From Ectocarpus siliculosus (lineage: Eukaryota; Sar; Phaeophyceae; Ectocarpales; Ectocarpaceae): a DNA stretch of 45,239 nt. This document shows positions 1 through 8,384 of this stretch, piece by piece. Location of the stretch: the NCBI GenBank assembly GCA_000310025.1, contig FN649754.1:162753-207991 (forward strand). The letters are read 5' to 3'. A program made the position numbers and the translations under genes. The notes beneath the pieces were generated by a model. The model saw only the letters and a program-made list of their open reading frames with translations, was not told where the DNA came from and did no database searches. Every line of letters begins with the position of its first letter. Position 1 is the first letter of the stretch.

Positions 1-31
1 ACAAACAGGACACGAACAGCCCAAGAATGCC

Positions 32-506
32 TCAAAGGTTCATGACAAAGTTAGTTGCGGTGCACTCTGAAAACGCCTCCTTGTGCAGTGGTTTCGTAAG
101 AAAGTCGGCGTGCTGCAAAGGCGACGGGACAAAAACGACCTTGAACTCCCCCCGGTCAACACGGTCCCGAATGAAATGGTGGCGGATGTCAATGTGCTTG
201 GAGTTGGGGGTGGTGGCTGGGTTGTTAGCCAAATGAAGCGCCCCGACATTGTCCTCCTTGATAGCACTGAGTGCACCCCACATCCCCATCCGGAAAGATA
301 AAACTCCAGAGATACCGCAAGAAAATCGCCTCCTTCATCCCATCGGCCATTGCAGCGTACTCAGCTTCCGTAGAAGTCAGCGTGACGCTCTTCTGAGTCC
401 AAGAGAAAAACGACACGCAGGACCCCGCGCACATGACAATACCTCCCGACACAGACCGCCTGCCCGTCGATTTGCTAGCGTAGTCCGAGTCCACGTACAC
501 CTCCAA
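32..506 (-). pseudogene. copia RNase H domain (frameshifted)
   Basis: The minus-strand frame 506-225 begins EVYVDSDYASKSTGRRSVSG and contains the STEAEYAA motif, the classic copia RNase H core with acidic catalytic positions (VDSDYA, TEAEY). Near 225-289 the frame shifts, and the C-terminal half continues in 289-32 with DNVGALHLANNP, SKHIDIRHHFIRD and the terminal ADFLTKPL motif that ends nearly all copia polyproteins. The domain is complete in content but split by a frameshift. The stop near 32 should lie just before the polypurine tract and 3' LTR, which are outside the window. Confidence 0.92.
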
Positions 507-545
507 GCTAACACCACCTGCCGTACTCCGCTGAAATGTAATACC

Positions 546-790
546 TTACGCACTCGTGGATCTCATGTACATCACAACATGCAGCGCAGCCTTCCAGTGT
601 ACGGACTTGGGCGCGTAAGAATACCGTTTAACGGCACGGACGGCGTTGAGGATGTCCGGCCGAGTTTGATTCGCAAGCCACATCAAGTGCCCCACCAAAG
701 AGCGAAACGGCTCTACTCTGTAACGTCGGGTTCACACGCATCAAACTCCTCAAGTTTCACGCCAACGGCCATGCATGGGGGTTTCTTTGT
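546..790 (-). pseudogene. copia reverse transcriptase, C-terminal part
   Basis: Translating the minus strand from 722 down to 546 gives YRVEPFRSLVGHLMWLANQT, then RPDILNAVRAVKRYS and VHWKAALHVVMYMRSTSA. This is the conserved region of copia polyproteins between the RT palm and RNase H (YRSLVG, TRPDI and H..A..V..Y motifs). A TAA at 546-548 interrupts the frame, which otherwise continues directly into the RNase H at 506. Upstream, about 789-720 reads MAVGVKLEEFDACEPDVTE in a second frame, so there is a frameshift near 720. The ORFs are short because of these lesions. Confidence 0.85.
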
Positions 791-1300
791 TACGGGTGAC
801 ACCAAACTTCGCGACCATGGTGGTGGCATATATATGTCTGTTGGGAAAGCGTAATGGTCCCCTGAGCAAAATCACGAGAAAAACGAATACCAGCGTACAC
901 GCGAAGTTCTCCAAGGTTGGTGATGGGAACGTACTCGTTCAAGTCACTACCAAATTGCTCACACAGACTCTTCTTCCCGATGGCAAAGATGTGATCGGCA
1001 TGGACGACAACGACCATGGCGACAACCCCCTCTTCGATCAAGCGCAAACTGTTCAAAACCAAGACTCTTCATGCCCCTAACCAAGTGTTTATGCCACGTG
1101 CGGGATGCTTGCTTGCTTCAAGCCATAGAGACTACGACGGAGGCGAACAATCTTACCAGAAAGAACACCGCAGCCCTGCGGCAGGCGGAGGTACACACAC
1201 TCCTGCAACTCTGATTGAACAAAGGCCTGCTCCGCGTCGAAATGACACAAGTCCAAACCCGACTCACATGCAAGAGCTGCTAACAAACGGATACTAGTGA
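790..1300 (-). pseudogene. copia reverse transcriptase, palm region (frameshifted, catalytic site degraded)
   Basis: From about 1300 down, the minus strand encodes SIRLLAALACESGLDLCHFD, then AEQAFVQSELQECVYLRLPQ and the hallmark RRSLYGLKQAS. A frameshift near 1115 moves the continuation RTWHKHLVRGMKSLGFEQ into another frame. A further shift leads to the 1062-790 frame with EEGVVAMVVVVHADHIFAIG and NLGELRVYAGIRFSRD. The copia catalytic motif YVDD is replaced by HADH, so the second catalytic aspartate is lost. The RT N-terminus (the KARLVAKG-type region) is missing because of the internal deletion. Confidence 0.9.
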
Positions 1301-2337
1301 CAGACGGGCACGGGGAGATTCGAAAAATGCACGCGACCGTTGAGAATCCAAGTGCCAGCGCTATTCATGAGGAGGTCGTGGGTCTCCTGAACGACGTTGA
1401 GGGAGACGAGGTCAAACGCAAGATCGGGCACGACCGCTATGTCCTTCAGCGTCACCACCACATCCTCCCTGCAGTGGAACACCACATCAAGCGACCCAAA
1501 ACACTCCACCTTCAACTTGGGACCGTCACCGATGAACAGGAAAGTCTCCTCGGCGAGGGGAGGGCGAGTGTCGTAGACGTGAGCGCCGTCGCTGGTCGCG
1601 TGCACGGTAGACGCGCTATCACCAATCCACACAGTCGATCCAGGACGGCGACGCGGAAAAATCGAGGACAGCATGTCGCGGGTAGAGAGAGCACTCAGGG
1701 CAAACTGTAGGGCAAAGAAATGCCCCCCAAGATGATACGGTGCACCACCAGTTGGCCCCGAGCCTCCAAAGGTACAATGGAGCAATCCGCCGTCTGCCCC
1801 CCCACCGGTATCTTCGCCACCCCCCGTGGCCGCAAGGTCCTCAAACTCGCCGCCGCTCTCATGCTGCACTCCAACAAACGGCTGTACTCCACCATTGCTC
1901 CATCCGGTCCCCCCCACTCCACCAACACCATATTGCTGCTGCTGGTGCGGCGGTGGCGGGTGCTGCTGCTCCATCTGCTGATGAGGTGACCACTGCTGCT
2001 GCTGGGGCTGTTGCGGCTGGGGGGATGTAGGGTGTGAATCATATTGCGCAGCGTTGTGTGTAACGGCACCGGTGAAGGTCCCGTACATCGAACCATCGTC
2101 CGGCGGCCCCCACGTCACACCACTGCCGTCTCCTACTATAGCACCACCGCCGTCTTGCTGATGGTACACCGCCGACTTACCGACGACGCTGGGAGTCTGC
2201 CCGGCAGTTACGACGTTGACGTGTGGGGGCATACGAGGAAGACCGACGACTGTTGAACACACACGACGCACATGACCGTACTCACCGCACGCGGAGCAGG
2301 CACCCTCAAATCGCCGCGGCGCATTGCACATGCTCAA
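1294..2337 (-). pseudogene. copia Gag C-terminus (CCHC knuckle) and aspartic protease
   Basis: The 347-codon minus-strand frame has a zinc knuckle CSACGEYGHVRRVC (C14, C17, H22, C27; CX2CX4HX4C) near its start. A Gln/Pro/Gly-rich linker of about 150 residues follows, then a retropepsin-like domain beginning TVWIGDSASTVHA. The usual DSGAS active-site loop reads DSAST, so the glycine after the serine is lost. The typical copia flap and ending VVPDLAFDLVSLNVV and WILNGRVHF follow. The frame stops exactly where integrase should start, at the deletion junction with RT. Confidence 0.88.
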
Positions 2338-2339
2338 GG

Positions 2340-2987
2340 TAGCCTGCTACGCCCGCACCTCTCACAGCGGTGAACAGTGCCCATCGGAGCGCCTGCTGGC
2401 GGAGCCGACTCCTCCTGCCGTTACACGGTGTTGCGTCCACAGTCGAAGAGACCCCCAGTAGTCAGTCCCCCATGTCGGGTAATTCGGAGGCGGATGATGC
2501 GGGGGCGGGGGTTGCGGTCTGGCATGTTGTCCCAGCCGCTGACGCGACCCCAGCAGCTGTTGTTGATACTGCTGTTGTGCCTGGTGGATCGGTTGCACGC
2601 CGAAGTGTTGTTGCTGCTGGCTCGCCGTCCACCGCCCGGTATTGTGCCGCTGTCCACGCCCGCCACTAGAAAAACCACCGCCCCCCGAGAACCGCCACCG
2701 ATGCCACTGCCGCCGCTGCCGCTGCCGCCGCCGCCGCCGCCGCTGCCGCCGCCGCCGCCGCGGGCGTCGCCGCCGGACCGAAAACCACTAACAGCAAGCG
2801 CGTGGGGATCGTGGTTCGGCTGCACCGACGTCGCCGAATAAGGCACCTTCACCTTCTCCAGCTGCTTGGCAACAATGTTAGCGTACGCCTTGCGAACAAT
2901 GCTTTCGACCCCCGCACGCGAAATGTCGGAATCGGATAGGGTTTTGAACTGCTCACTTGTGCTTACCAACATTTCAAGACCTCGCAA
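2340..2987 (-). pseudogene. copia Gag N-terminal part (frameshifted)
   Basis: The minus frame 2987-2421 encodes MRGLEMLVSTSEQFKTLSDS followed by a helical stretch (KAYANIVAKQLEKVKVPYSA) and a glycine/serine run caused by (CCG)n and (GCC)n tracts at about 2700-2765. After about 2600 the plausible Gag frame switches to 2598-2362 (Gln/Pro-rich). At 2366-2340 a CERCG sequence resembles the first half of another zinc knuckle, shifted out of frame with the CNAP sequence at 2330. Assignment rests on position in the element and composition, not on a recognisable capsid fold. Confidence 0.6.
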
Positions 2988-3243
2988 GACCCGTTGCTTT
3001 GTCTATCCTCGCCGCACGCATGTCGCGCAAAGTATCAATACGTGCATGCAGCTTTGTCGATGTGTGCGAATGTGTCGCCTACTACGCAGTAGAACGATTA
3101 GATAATTAATTCCGTCTCTCAACGGCGGATCAATCAATATTTATTCACATCCGCAGGCGTGGTGCTGAAGCTAAGCGTCAGAGGAATACAATGCTGAGGT
3201 TTTTTAAACCGACGATACGGGCGGCGGGAAGGGGTCGAGGGAC
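2988..3243. other. No gene seen; possible remnant of copia 5' untranslated region/LTR
   Basis: This spacer lies upstream of the minus-strand Gag. It is moderately AT-rich near 3100-3150. No TG...CA-bounded LTR, primer-binding site or partner repeat could be recognised by eye. Confidence 0.4.
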
Positions 3244-3936
3244 GTGATGGATAGCAGCGGTGGCGCATGCAGTGACGTTGAGGTGGTTACGACGGGAGTT
3301 GCAGGCGGGCGTGAGGGCGGAGCAGGCGCGGGTAGCGACGCTGAGGTGGTTGCCACGGGAGTTGCAGGCGGGGGTGGAGGCGGCGCGGGCGCAAGCAGTG
3401 ACGTTGAGGTGCTCTCGACGGGAGTTGCAGGCGGGCGTGAGGGCGGTACGGGCACGGGTAGCGCCGGTGAGGTGGTTGCGACGGGAGTTGTGAACGGGCG
3501 TGAGGGTTGTGAGGGCGCGAGCAGCGAAATGGATGGAACTTTCTCCGACGCCGCACACCAGAGTGGTTCGACCGATATGGTGCGCGTCCAAAACCCCCTC
3601 CGCTGCGCGGGATTGCGTCCGAATGTTCGGGAGCCTCTTCTCCAACACTACCCAGCAGCTTTGCATGGTGTCGTCAAAAAGGGGCTGTCGTGGGAGGCTC
3701 GGATAGACCCGAATGGCGTGGCTCTTTACGCCGTGGAATCCGTCTCCCGCGGCATCCCGAGCCCAGGTTGTGCTGGAGCAGTGGAAGAACCAGGAGGCAC
3801 GTGCGAGCCGTGTGTTGACATCAAGGGTAGTAAGGTTTACAGAGGTGAAACCACGTAGCGAAAAAAACGCGAAATAGGAAGGCACAACTAGGAAGGCAAA
3901 ACATTTTAACTGTCGTACCCTCATTCCACCACACAT
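3178..3936 (-). CDS. Unassigned open frame over the minisatellite
   Basis: A 252-codon ATG-initiated minus-strand frame spans the 63-bp array. Its N-terminal 150 residues are not repetitive (for example FHGVKSHAIRVYPSLPRQP) and its C-terminus is the translated array. The opposite strand is also open (3247-3858, 203 codons), so at most one is real and both could be by-products of a GC-rich repeat of three-divisible length. No family is recognised. The ATGs of this frame and of the plus-strand exon at 3935 share the same CATG palindrome. Confidence 0.2.
   Translation of the reverse strand: MCGGMRVRQLKCFAFLVVPSYFAFFSLRGFTSVNLTTLDVNTRLARASWFFHCSSTTWARDAAGDGFHGVKSHAIRVYPSLPRQPLFDDTMQSCWVVLEKRLPNIRTQSRAAEGVLDAHHIGRTTLVCGVGESSIHFAARALTTLTPVHNSRRNHLTGATRARTALTPACNSRREHLNVTACARAASTPACNSRGNHLSVATRACSALTPACNSRRNHLNVTACATAAIHHVPRPLPAARIVGLKNLSIVFL
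3274..3525. repeat. 63-bp minisatellite, four units
   Basis: Four tandem units of exactly 63 bp lie at 3274-3336, 3337-3399, 3400-3462 and 3463-3525. Each starts near GACGTTGAGGTGGTT and contains GACGGGAGTTGCAGGCGGGC. Because 63 is divisible by three, frames stay open on both strands through the array (plus: DVEVVTTGVAGGREGG-type 21-residue repeats; minus: ARTALTPACNSRREHLN-type). Confidence 0.93.
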
Positions 3937-4365
3937 GTACTTTTTTTTACTTGGATTGTTCCCTCTGCACCCCTTCCGTCTTGGAGCAGATCTGGTTCAA
4001 CGATCAGACTCAAGGTTGAAGCACCTTGCTCTAGATTTGTTGACTCCTCACCAGCAACGAGGTAGGCTGACGCGGTGGAAGAAGAAGTTCGAAGTGCAGA
4101 AACTGTACACTTTGAACCAACTCAGGAAGTGCGCGGCTTTGCATGGTCGTGTTGCACTCGCGAAGAGTATCTTCATTTACATGGCAGACAATGACGTGAA
4201 TGGCATTCGAAGGTTGATGGCTCAAGCGCGGCGAGACGGCTTGTCGCTGAGTGGTATCATGCATAGGTTAGAGCAGGCGGTGAATGGCAAGTATAGTGCC
4301 GAAGGGTTCAGCGAGGATGAGTTTGACTTGGCAATACTGGAGGGGCTTCGGGGAGTGAAGAATAA
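3935..4365 (+). CDS. Unassigned exon with helical domain, ends at a GTAAGT donor
   Basis: The plus frame starts at ATG 3935 and encodes about 144 residues. After an uncertain N-terminus it becomes charged and helical: RWKKKFEVQKLYTLNQLRK, ALHGRVALAKSIFIYMADND, then IRRLMAQARRDGLSLSGIMH and FSEDEFDLAILEGLRG. The pattern resembles a helical region I associate with uncharacterised, transposon-linked multidomain proteins, but I cannot name a family. The apparent stop at 4367-4369 overlaps a near-perfect splice donor (AA|GTAAGT, GT at 4366-4367), so the exon probably ends at 4365 and the stop is intronic. No continuing exon was found before 5000. It may be a fragment of a decayed element. Confidence 0.45.
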
Positions 4366-4369
4366 GTAA

Positions 4370-5012
4370 GTACCATCCAAGACAATTTACTATTATTTGT
4401 GGATGGGTGTTGCACGTGGCGAAGGTGAGTCCACCGCCGTAGGCTCATCGACAGTCCCTCTTCGGTATGTTGCCGGCTGGAGTAAGCTTGGAGTGATGAC
4501 GTTTCGACGCATGGGTATGTGTCATTTGGTTGTGTCCTTTCGCCACATTCGACCGAGGTCAAATGTCGTGAACTTGTCGCAGAGGCTTGGAGAAGTTCTA
4601 AGTTGTTACTTGTAGCTGAGGGGTTGTCCCCAAGCACTCTGTACTTCAAGACTTGAAAACCAAATAAGAAGTGTCCCCAGCCCATCACAGCTTATTTCAG
4701 TACATGAAGTAGCAATCTACACCTTCCTAGTAACAAGGTCCTGCTTGCACGTCGTGCCGTAAACACCACCACACGCAAGCACACGCAATGGAGAAATGAA
4801 AGCCAAAAGCTAGCCTGTACGAAAATATTCAAAAAAACAAAAATAATTTTTTCACACCCCTCCCGGGGGGGTGGGGGTAGGGTTAGGTGTCGGATAAAAA
4901 ATATTTTGTGCGCCCTTGCGTCTACACGTCTTTACCTACCCTTGCGGCCCGTCACGGCCGAGCTGCTCTACGCTCCCATCACACACAACTGAGCCACCCG
5001 AATTATCGATCA
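4370..5012. other. No gene seen (possible intron and flank)
   Basis: The stretch follows the GTAAGT donor at 4366. It holds a short 72-codon open frame (4397-4615) without recognisable content, an A/T-rich tract at 4815-4850 and a G-run at 4864-4880. A candidate acceptor (TTACTTGTAG, ending near 4615) exists, but no convincing exon follows. Confidence 0.4.
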
Positions 5013-5209
5013 TTGCTGACCTAAAGCCGCGCAACAACCAACCCCAACTTGGTTTTCTGACCGTGCAGCCTCCCCCTTTTTGTGATGTTGGTAGCGCGCC
5101 AACTCCAGGACCTTTGCGCTGGGGCGCTGGGTTTTATTTGGTTGGGCGGCCGCTGGACATACATGCTCTTGCAGACTGTGTGTGTGCGTGTGGGTGGTGC
5201 CTGATGATG
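5013..5209 (+). repeat. Dispersed repeat, inverted partner at 26931-27114
   Basis: The sequence from TTGCTGACCTAAAGCCGCGC to GGTGCCTGATGATG reappears in reverse complement at 26931-27114 with small indels, including the shared GGCGGCCGCTGGACAT... segment and a GT/CA-rich stretch. In the right copy it lies inside an inverted-repeat element (26712-27724), so the left copy may be a fragment of the same family. Confidence 0.85.
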
Positions 5210-5270
5210 ATGGTAAGCGTGACCGCTGCTGCTACTACAGCAGCAGCAGTAGTTCAAGCAAGAAACACGC

Positions 5271-5360
5271 CGCAATTGAGACACAACAGACAACAACACA
5301 CGCACGCACACACGGCACATCGCAATTGAGACACAACCGACAACACACACACGCACACAT
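5271..5360. repeat. 50-bp tandem duplication, CA-rich
   Basis: CGCAATTGAGACACAAC occurs at 5271 and again at 5321, each followed by a (CA)-rich tail with ACGCACACA. This gives about 1.8 units of 50 bp and abuts the left end of the tyrosine-recombinase element. Confidence 0.8.
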
Positions 5361-5603
5361 AGGAAGGTTTGTTCGAAGAGCAGATAGAATAAACTGGTGT
5401 TTATTTTGTAACAGTCGAATTAGAATTTGGCTTCATTTTCTATCGGAAACCCAGGGTCACGGTGTTTGGATTTATTATTGTAGTCTATAGGTGGGGATGT
5501 CATTCCGTGATCGAGTCCACGCAGGGGCTGTAGCAAAGTCGGGTAACGTGTGAGAGCTACAGAGCGCGTGAAGCAACGGAAGGACAGCAGCAGCCGCCTA
5601 ACG
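5361..5603 (+). repeat. Split direct repeat A1
   Basis: 243 bp, beginning AGGAAGGTTTGTTCGAAGAG and ending CAGCCGCCTAACG. It matches A2 (8051-8293) base for base at an offset of 2690, apart from one T/C difference at 5368/8058. Confidence 0.95.
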
Positions 5604-5681
5604 TCAGATATTTCCGCCGAAGATAGGAACTTGTAGAGCACTCTAACAGCAGATCCAGGCGCGCGATCGACCACGCTCACG

Positions 5682-6772
5682 ATGAAGAGGAAAACAAGTG
5701 TTCCCGCAACGCCGCCCTGACGTTCGCCCGCCGCCTGCCGCCGGTTCGCTGCTTATACGACTCCAACCGCGACCAGATGCCGGCACGGGCCTCCACGCAG
5801 AGCGGCAGGGCTGCGGCCGGGCAAGCAGGGCGAGGTCGGGCGGCGACACCCTCGACACCACGCACGAGGTCTACCGCGCGACCGGTGGCGAGCTCGACGG
5901 CTCGCCCCTCGACGCGGAGCGGGTCACGTACTCCCGCGAGGCGTCGAGCGGTATCCTCGTCGCGAGGGACAGGGACAGGCACCCGCGGTGACCCCCCCGC
6001 TGACGAGACTGAGCTCGCTCCTCTCCGCGGGCTGGTGGACGGCCTGAGGGAGGAGCTGCAGCGGGAGCGCGACGAGGCTGCCGGCGATCGCCAGTAGCTT
6101 CAAGCATCGATCGACGACCTGATCGCCGCCCAAGCAGCAGGACCTGGCCTTTAGGGGGAGGTGCAACTGGTGGGCACAACCGCCCCACCACCGGCATCTC
6201 GGGCCCCCGCTGTACCCAGCGCCGAGGCTGCTAAGGCTGCGGCAAAGGATAGGGCGCGGATGCAGGGGGACCTCCGCTGGTTAAAAGCGTGGCTCATCCT
6301 CGGACGGCCTCCGGCAGTTGCAAAACTGTCGGAGCCGAAGTGGCAATCCTTGCCTCGCAAAGGCGTTCTGGTGTCAGAGAAAGTGGCGGCATCGCTCGAC
6401 ACGCTCTCAAACTTCCGGGTCGAAGACCGTGGTCGCAACGTTGGTCACGGCAACGGGGGAGGGGGTGCGGAGGAGAGGCGCGCGCCGCTGGCGAGGGCGG
6501 CGCGAGGCCCACAGCCGCTGATTTCTTCACCCACGGGAAAGACAAATAGAGGTGCGGGCTCTCCCGCGTGGCGGGGGGGGCCTACCTCGGTTGGCAGCGC
6601 ACATGCGGTCAAATCGAACGGCAGCACGCCGGCAATCAGCAGGTTCAGGACCTGGGACAGGCAGGACAGGACTCTGTTACCAACGTCTTGGCATCCAGCT
6701 CGTCGAGCACTCGGTTGTCTAGAAGGACTTGCACGCCAGGCTTCAACTCTTGGTGCACGTTTCGGAGGCTGA
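5682..6772 (+). pseudogene. Gag-like ORF of the tyrosine-recombinase element (interrupted)
   Basis: An ATG at 5682 (MKRKTSVPATPP) hits a stop after 12 codons. The main frame 5777-6772 is basic and Ser/Thr/Arg-rich, then forms a predicted coiled coil (RGLVDGLREELQRERDEA), and is broken by TAG at 6095-6097 and TAG at 6152-6154 within an otherwise continuous heptad-like stretch (SIDDLIAAQAAG). After that come KAAAKDRARMQGDLRWLKAW and a Gly/Arg-rich region. Position and composition fit the ORF1/Gag of Ngaro-type elements, but no zinc knuckle is visible. The frame runs into, but is not in phase with, the recombinase. Confidence 0.6.
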
Positions 6773-7734
6773 CGGAGAAGCCCAAGTTTCTAGGGCAACG
6801 TGCCAGGGGCCTTCATGTGTGGGAGTTGATAGACTTCGTAGCCTGGTGTTTCGAGTCTGAGGGTAACCTAGCGAGTACAATATCCGGAAAACTCACGGCT
6901 GTGCAACATTTTCATACTTGTAGGCTGGAAGCTTCGGTCGAGCTAGACTTGTCGTCTCCGATGTTGAAATGTGCGCTAAGGGGGATGGCGAGGAACCACG
7001 TGGCTATGGGGACGGTACGCCGTGTGCGCCTGCCTGTGTTATGGCGTATGCCGCTGGACGGGGAAAGCGCAAGGCAGAACTGGGGGGAAGGGGGCAGAGT
7101 GATGTGGCTGTGTCTGTGCCTGTCCTATCTCTTCATCACACGGTCTGATGAGGTGTTCGCGAATGACGCGGGCAGGGTGCATGAGGCACACCGTCTTACG
7201 AGGGTGGACAAATCATTGTTTGCCGACGGGACGCAACTAGACTTTAGTCACTGTCGTAGAGCAGACCGTGTCGAAATGAGGTTTAGAGGGCACAAGGCCG
7301 ATCAAGAGCAGAAAGGCAACATACGGGTTCGTACGCGAGACGAAGTCACCGGACCGCAGTCAGGTGTGAGAGCACGCGGCGGCGCGGTGGCTCTTGTGGT
7401 GGAGCTATTGTCGTGTCATGCGACATTGCCTGACTCCGCTCCGTTGGCTCCGTACCGTAGTGGAAGAGCAGTGAGAGTAGTGAAGTATAGTGCTGCCCTC
7501 CGTGCAGTAAGAGAAGTGGTAGCAAAGTCGGGGCGTAACCCCCAGGAGTACGCGTTGCACTCGTTGCGAATTGGAGACGCGACGGCTCTTGCATCGGGCG
7601 GAGACATCGCAGAACGAGTGATTCAGAGAGAAGGGAAGTGGAGGTGGAATGCCTACAAGCCGTATGCGCGGAACAACGTAGAGGATTCGCGGCGAGTGTC
7701 ACGGAACTTACAGACGGCAGCAGGATTGTATTGA
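6568..7734 (+). CDS. Tyrosine recombinase (DIRS/Ngaro/Crypton type)
   Basis: The 388-codon frame contains a SAM-like core-binding segment (STRLSRRTCTPGFNSWCTF, about residues 47-65) and a catalytic domain with the expected constellation: Arg192 in FITRSDEV, His331 and Arg334 in HSLRIGDATALASGG, Trp358 in REGKWRW, and the probable nucleophile Tyr366 in AYKPYARNN (Tyr363 is the alternative). It would cut and rejoin DNA at the B|A circle junction and target. The catalytic part is uninterrupted and ends with TGA at 7732-7734. Oddly, the frame opens after a TAG at 6547-6549 and has no ATG before Met132 (6961). Translation of the full domain would therefore need fusion, frameshifting or splicing from the Gag-like frame, which fits an internal deletion junction near 6550-6690. 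Confidence 0.87.
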   Translation: MAGGAYLGWQRTCGQIERQHAGNQQVQDLGQAGQDSVTNVLASSSSSTRLSRRTCTPGFNSWCTFRRLTEKPKFLGQRARGLHVWELIDFVAWCFESEGNLASTISGKLTAVQHFHTCRLEASVELDLSSPMLKCALRGMARNHVAMGTVRRVRLPVLWRMPLDGESARQNWGEGGRVMWLCLCLSYLFITRSDEVFANDAGRVHEAHRLTRVDKSLFADGTQLDFSHCRRADRVEMRFRGHKADQEQKGNIRVRTRDEVTGPQSGVRARGGAVALVVELLSCHATLPDSAPLAPYRSGRAVRVVKYSAALRAVREVVAKSGRNPQEYALHSLRIGDATALASGGDIAERVIQREGKWRWNAYKPYARNNVEDSRRVSRNLQTAAGLY

Positions 7735-7811
7735 GACAGCCGGGGGAGGGGACCGTATGGGGAACGCATAGTTGAGTTATTCGGTAGTCGTCCAGAAACT
7801 GACCTCGATGT

Positions 7812-8050
7812 GGGTGTTGTAGAATGGTGTGTACCATTTGAGGACTTGGTCAGTTTTGGGACTCCTGCGGTTGCAGTCGTAGTCCCCCGGCTAGTATTTA
7901 TGGGGAGAGAGATGGATTTGTAAGAGTTGACGCCGGCCTTCGCAGCTAACGCGGCCGGAGAGACGATGAGCGTTTCGTGCGTCTCTCTCCCCAACACGTA
8001 GCCTAGAAACCGAAGAAATAATGAAGCAATTCGAAAGAAAACAAAATAAA
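7812..8050 (+). repeat. Split direct repeat B1
   Basis: 239 bp, beginning GGGTGTTGTAGAATGGTGTG and ending ACAAAATAAA. It equals B2 (8385-8623) at an offset of 573 with one A/C difference near the right end. It contains a perfect 11-bp inverted repeat, GGGGAGAGAGA (7902-7912) and TCTCTCTCCCC (7982-7992). Confidence 0.95.
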
Positions 8051-8293
8051 AGGAAGGCTTGTTCGAAGAGCAGATAGAATAAACTGGTGTTTATTTTGTA
8101 ACAGTCGAATTAGAATTTGGCTTCATTTTCTATCGGAAACCCAGGGTCACGGTGTTTGGATTTATTATTGTAGTCTATAGGTGGGGATGTCATTCCGTGA
8201 TCGAGTCCACGCAGGGGCTGTAGCAAAGTCGGGTAACGTGTGAGAGCTACAGAGCGCGTGAAGCAACGGAAGGACAGCAGCAGCCGCCTAACG
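8051..8293 (+). repeat. Split direct repeat A2
   Basis: Second copy of A1. It starts immediately after the last base of B1, giving the diagnostic B1|A2 junction. Downstream, a 91-bp spacer unique to this place separates it from B2. Confidence 0.95.
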
Positions 8294-8384
8294 CAGTAGC
8301 GGCGGCAGTTTAGAAAATCCCGCCCTCCCATCCCTTTTCTTTCGAAGGTGGGGGCATAAGTTCAGGAGTATTCGGTATCTAGTC

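Larger units (their letters stand above)
1..2987 (-). mobile_element. Degenerate Ty1/copia retrotransposon, integrase deleted
   Basis: Read on the minus strand, the order is Gag (2987-2340), zinc knuckle and protease (2337-1294), reverse transcriptase (1300-546) and RNase H (506-32), which is the copia order. The integrase that should lie between protease and reverse transcriptase is absent: protease coding runs straight into mid-RT coding near 1294-1300. At least four frameshifts and one in-frame stop break the frame, so the copy is dead. The left LTR lies beyond position 1. The LTR on the Gag side was not identified in 2988-3175. Confidence 0.9.

Noticed and set aside
4867-4895. Telomere-like GGGTAGGGTTAGG
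   Set aside because: Only about one and a half TTAGGG-like units beside a G-run, with no array. Most likely chance.
7653-7997. 114-codon minus-strand ORF over the end of the recombinase
   Set aside because: It is the antisense shadow of the recombinase C-terminus and repeat B1, with no recognisable domain.
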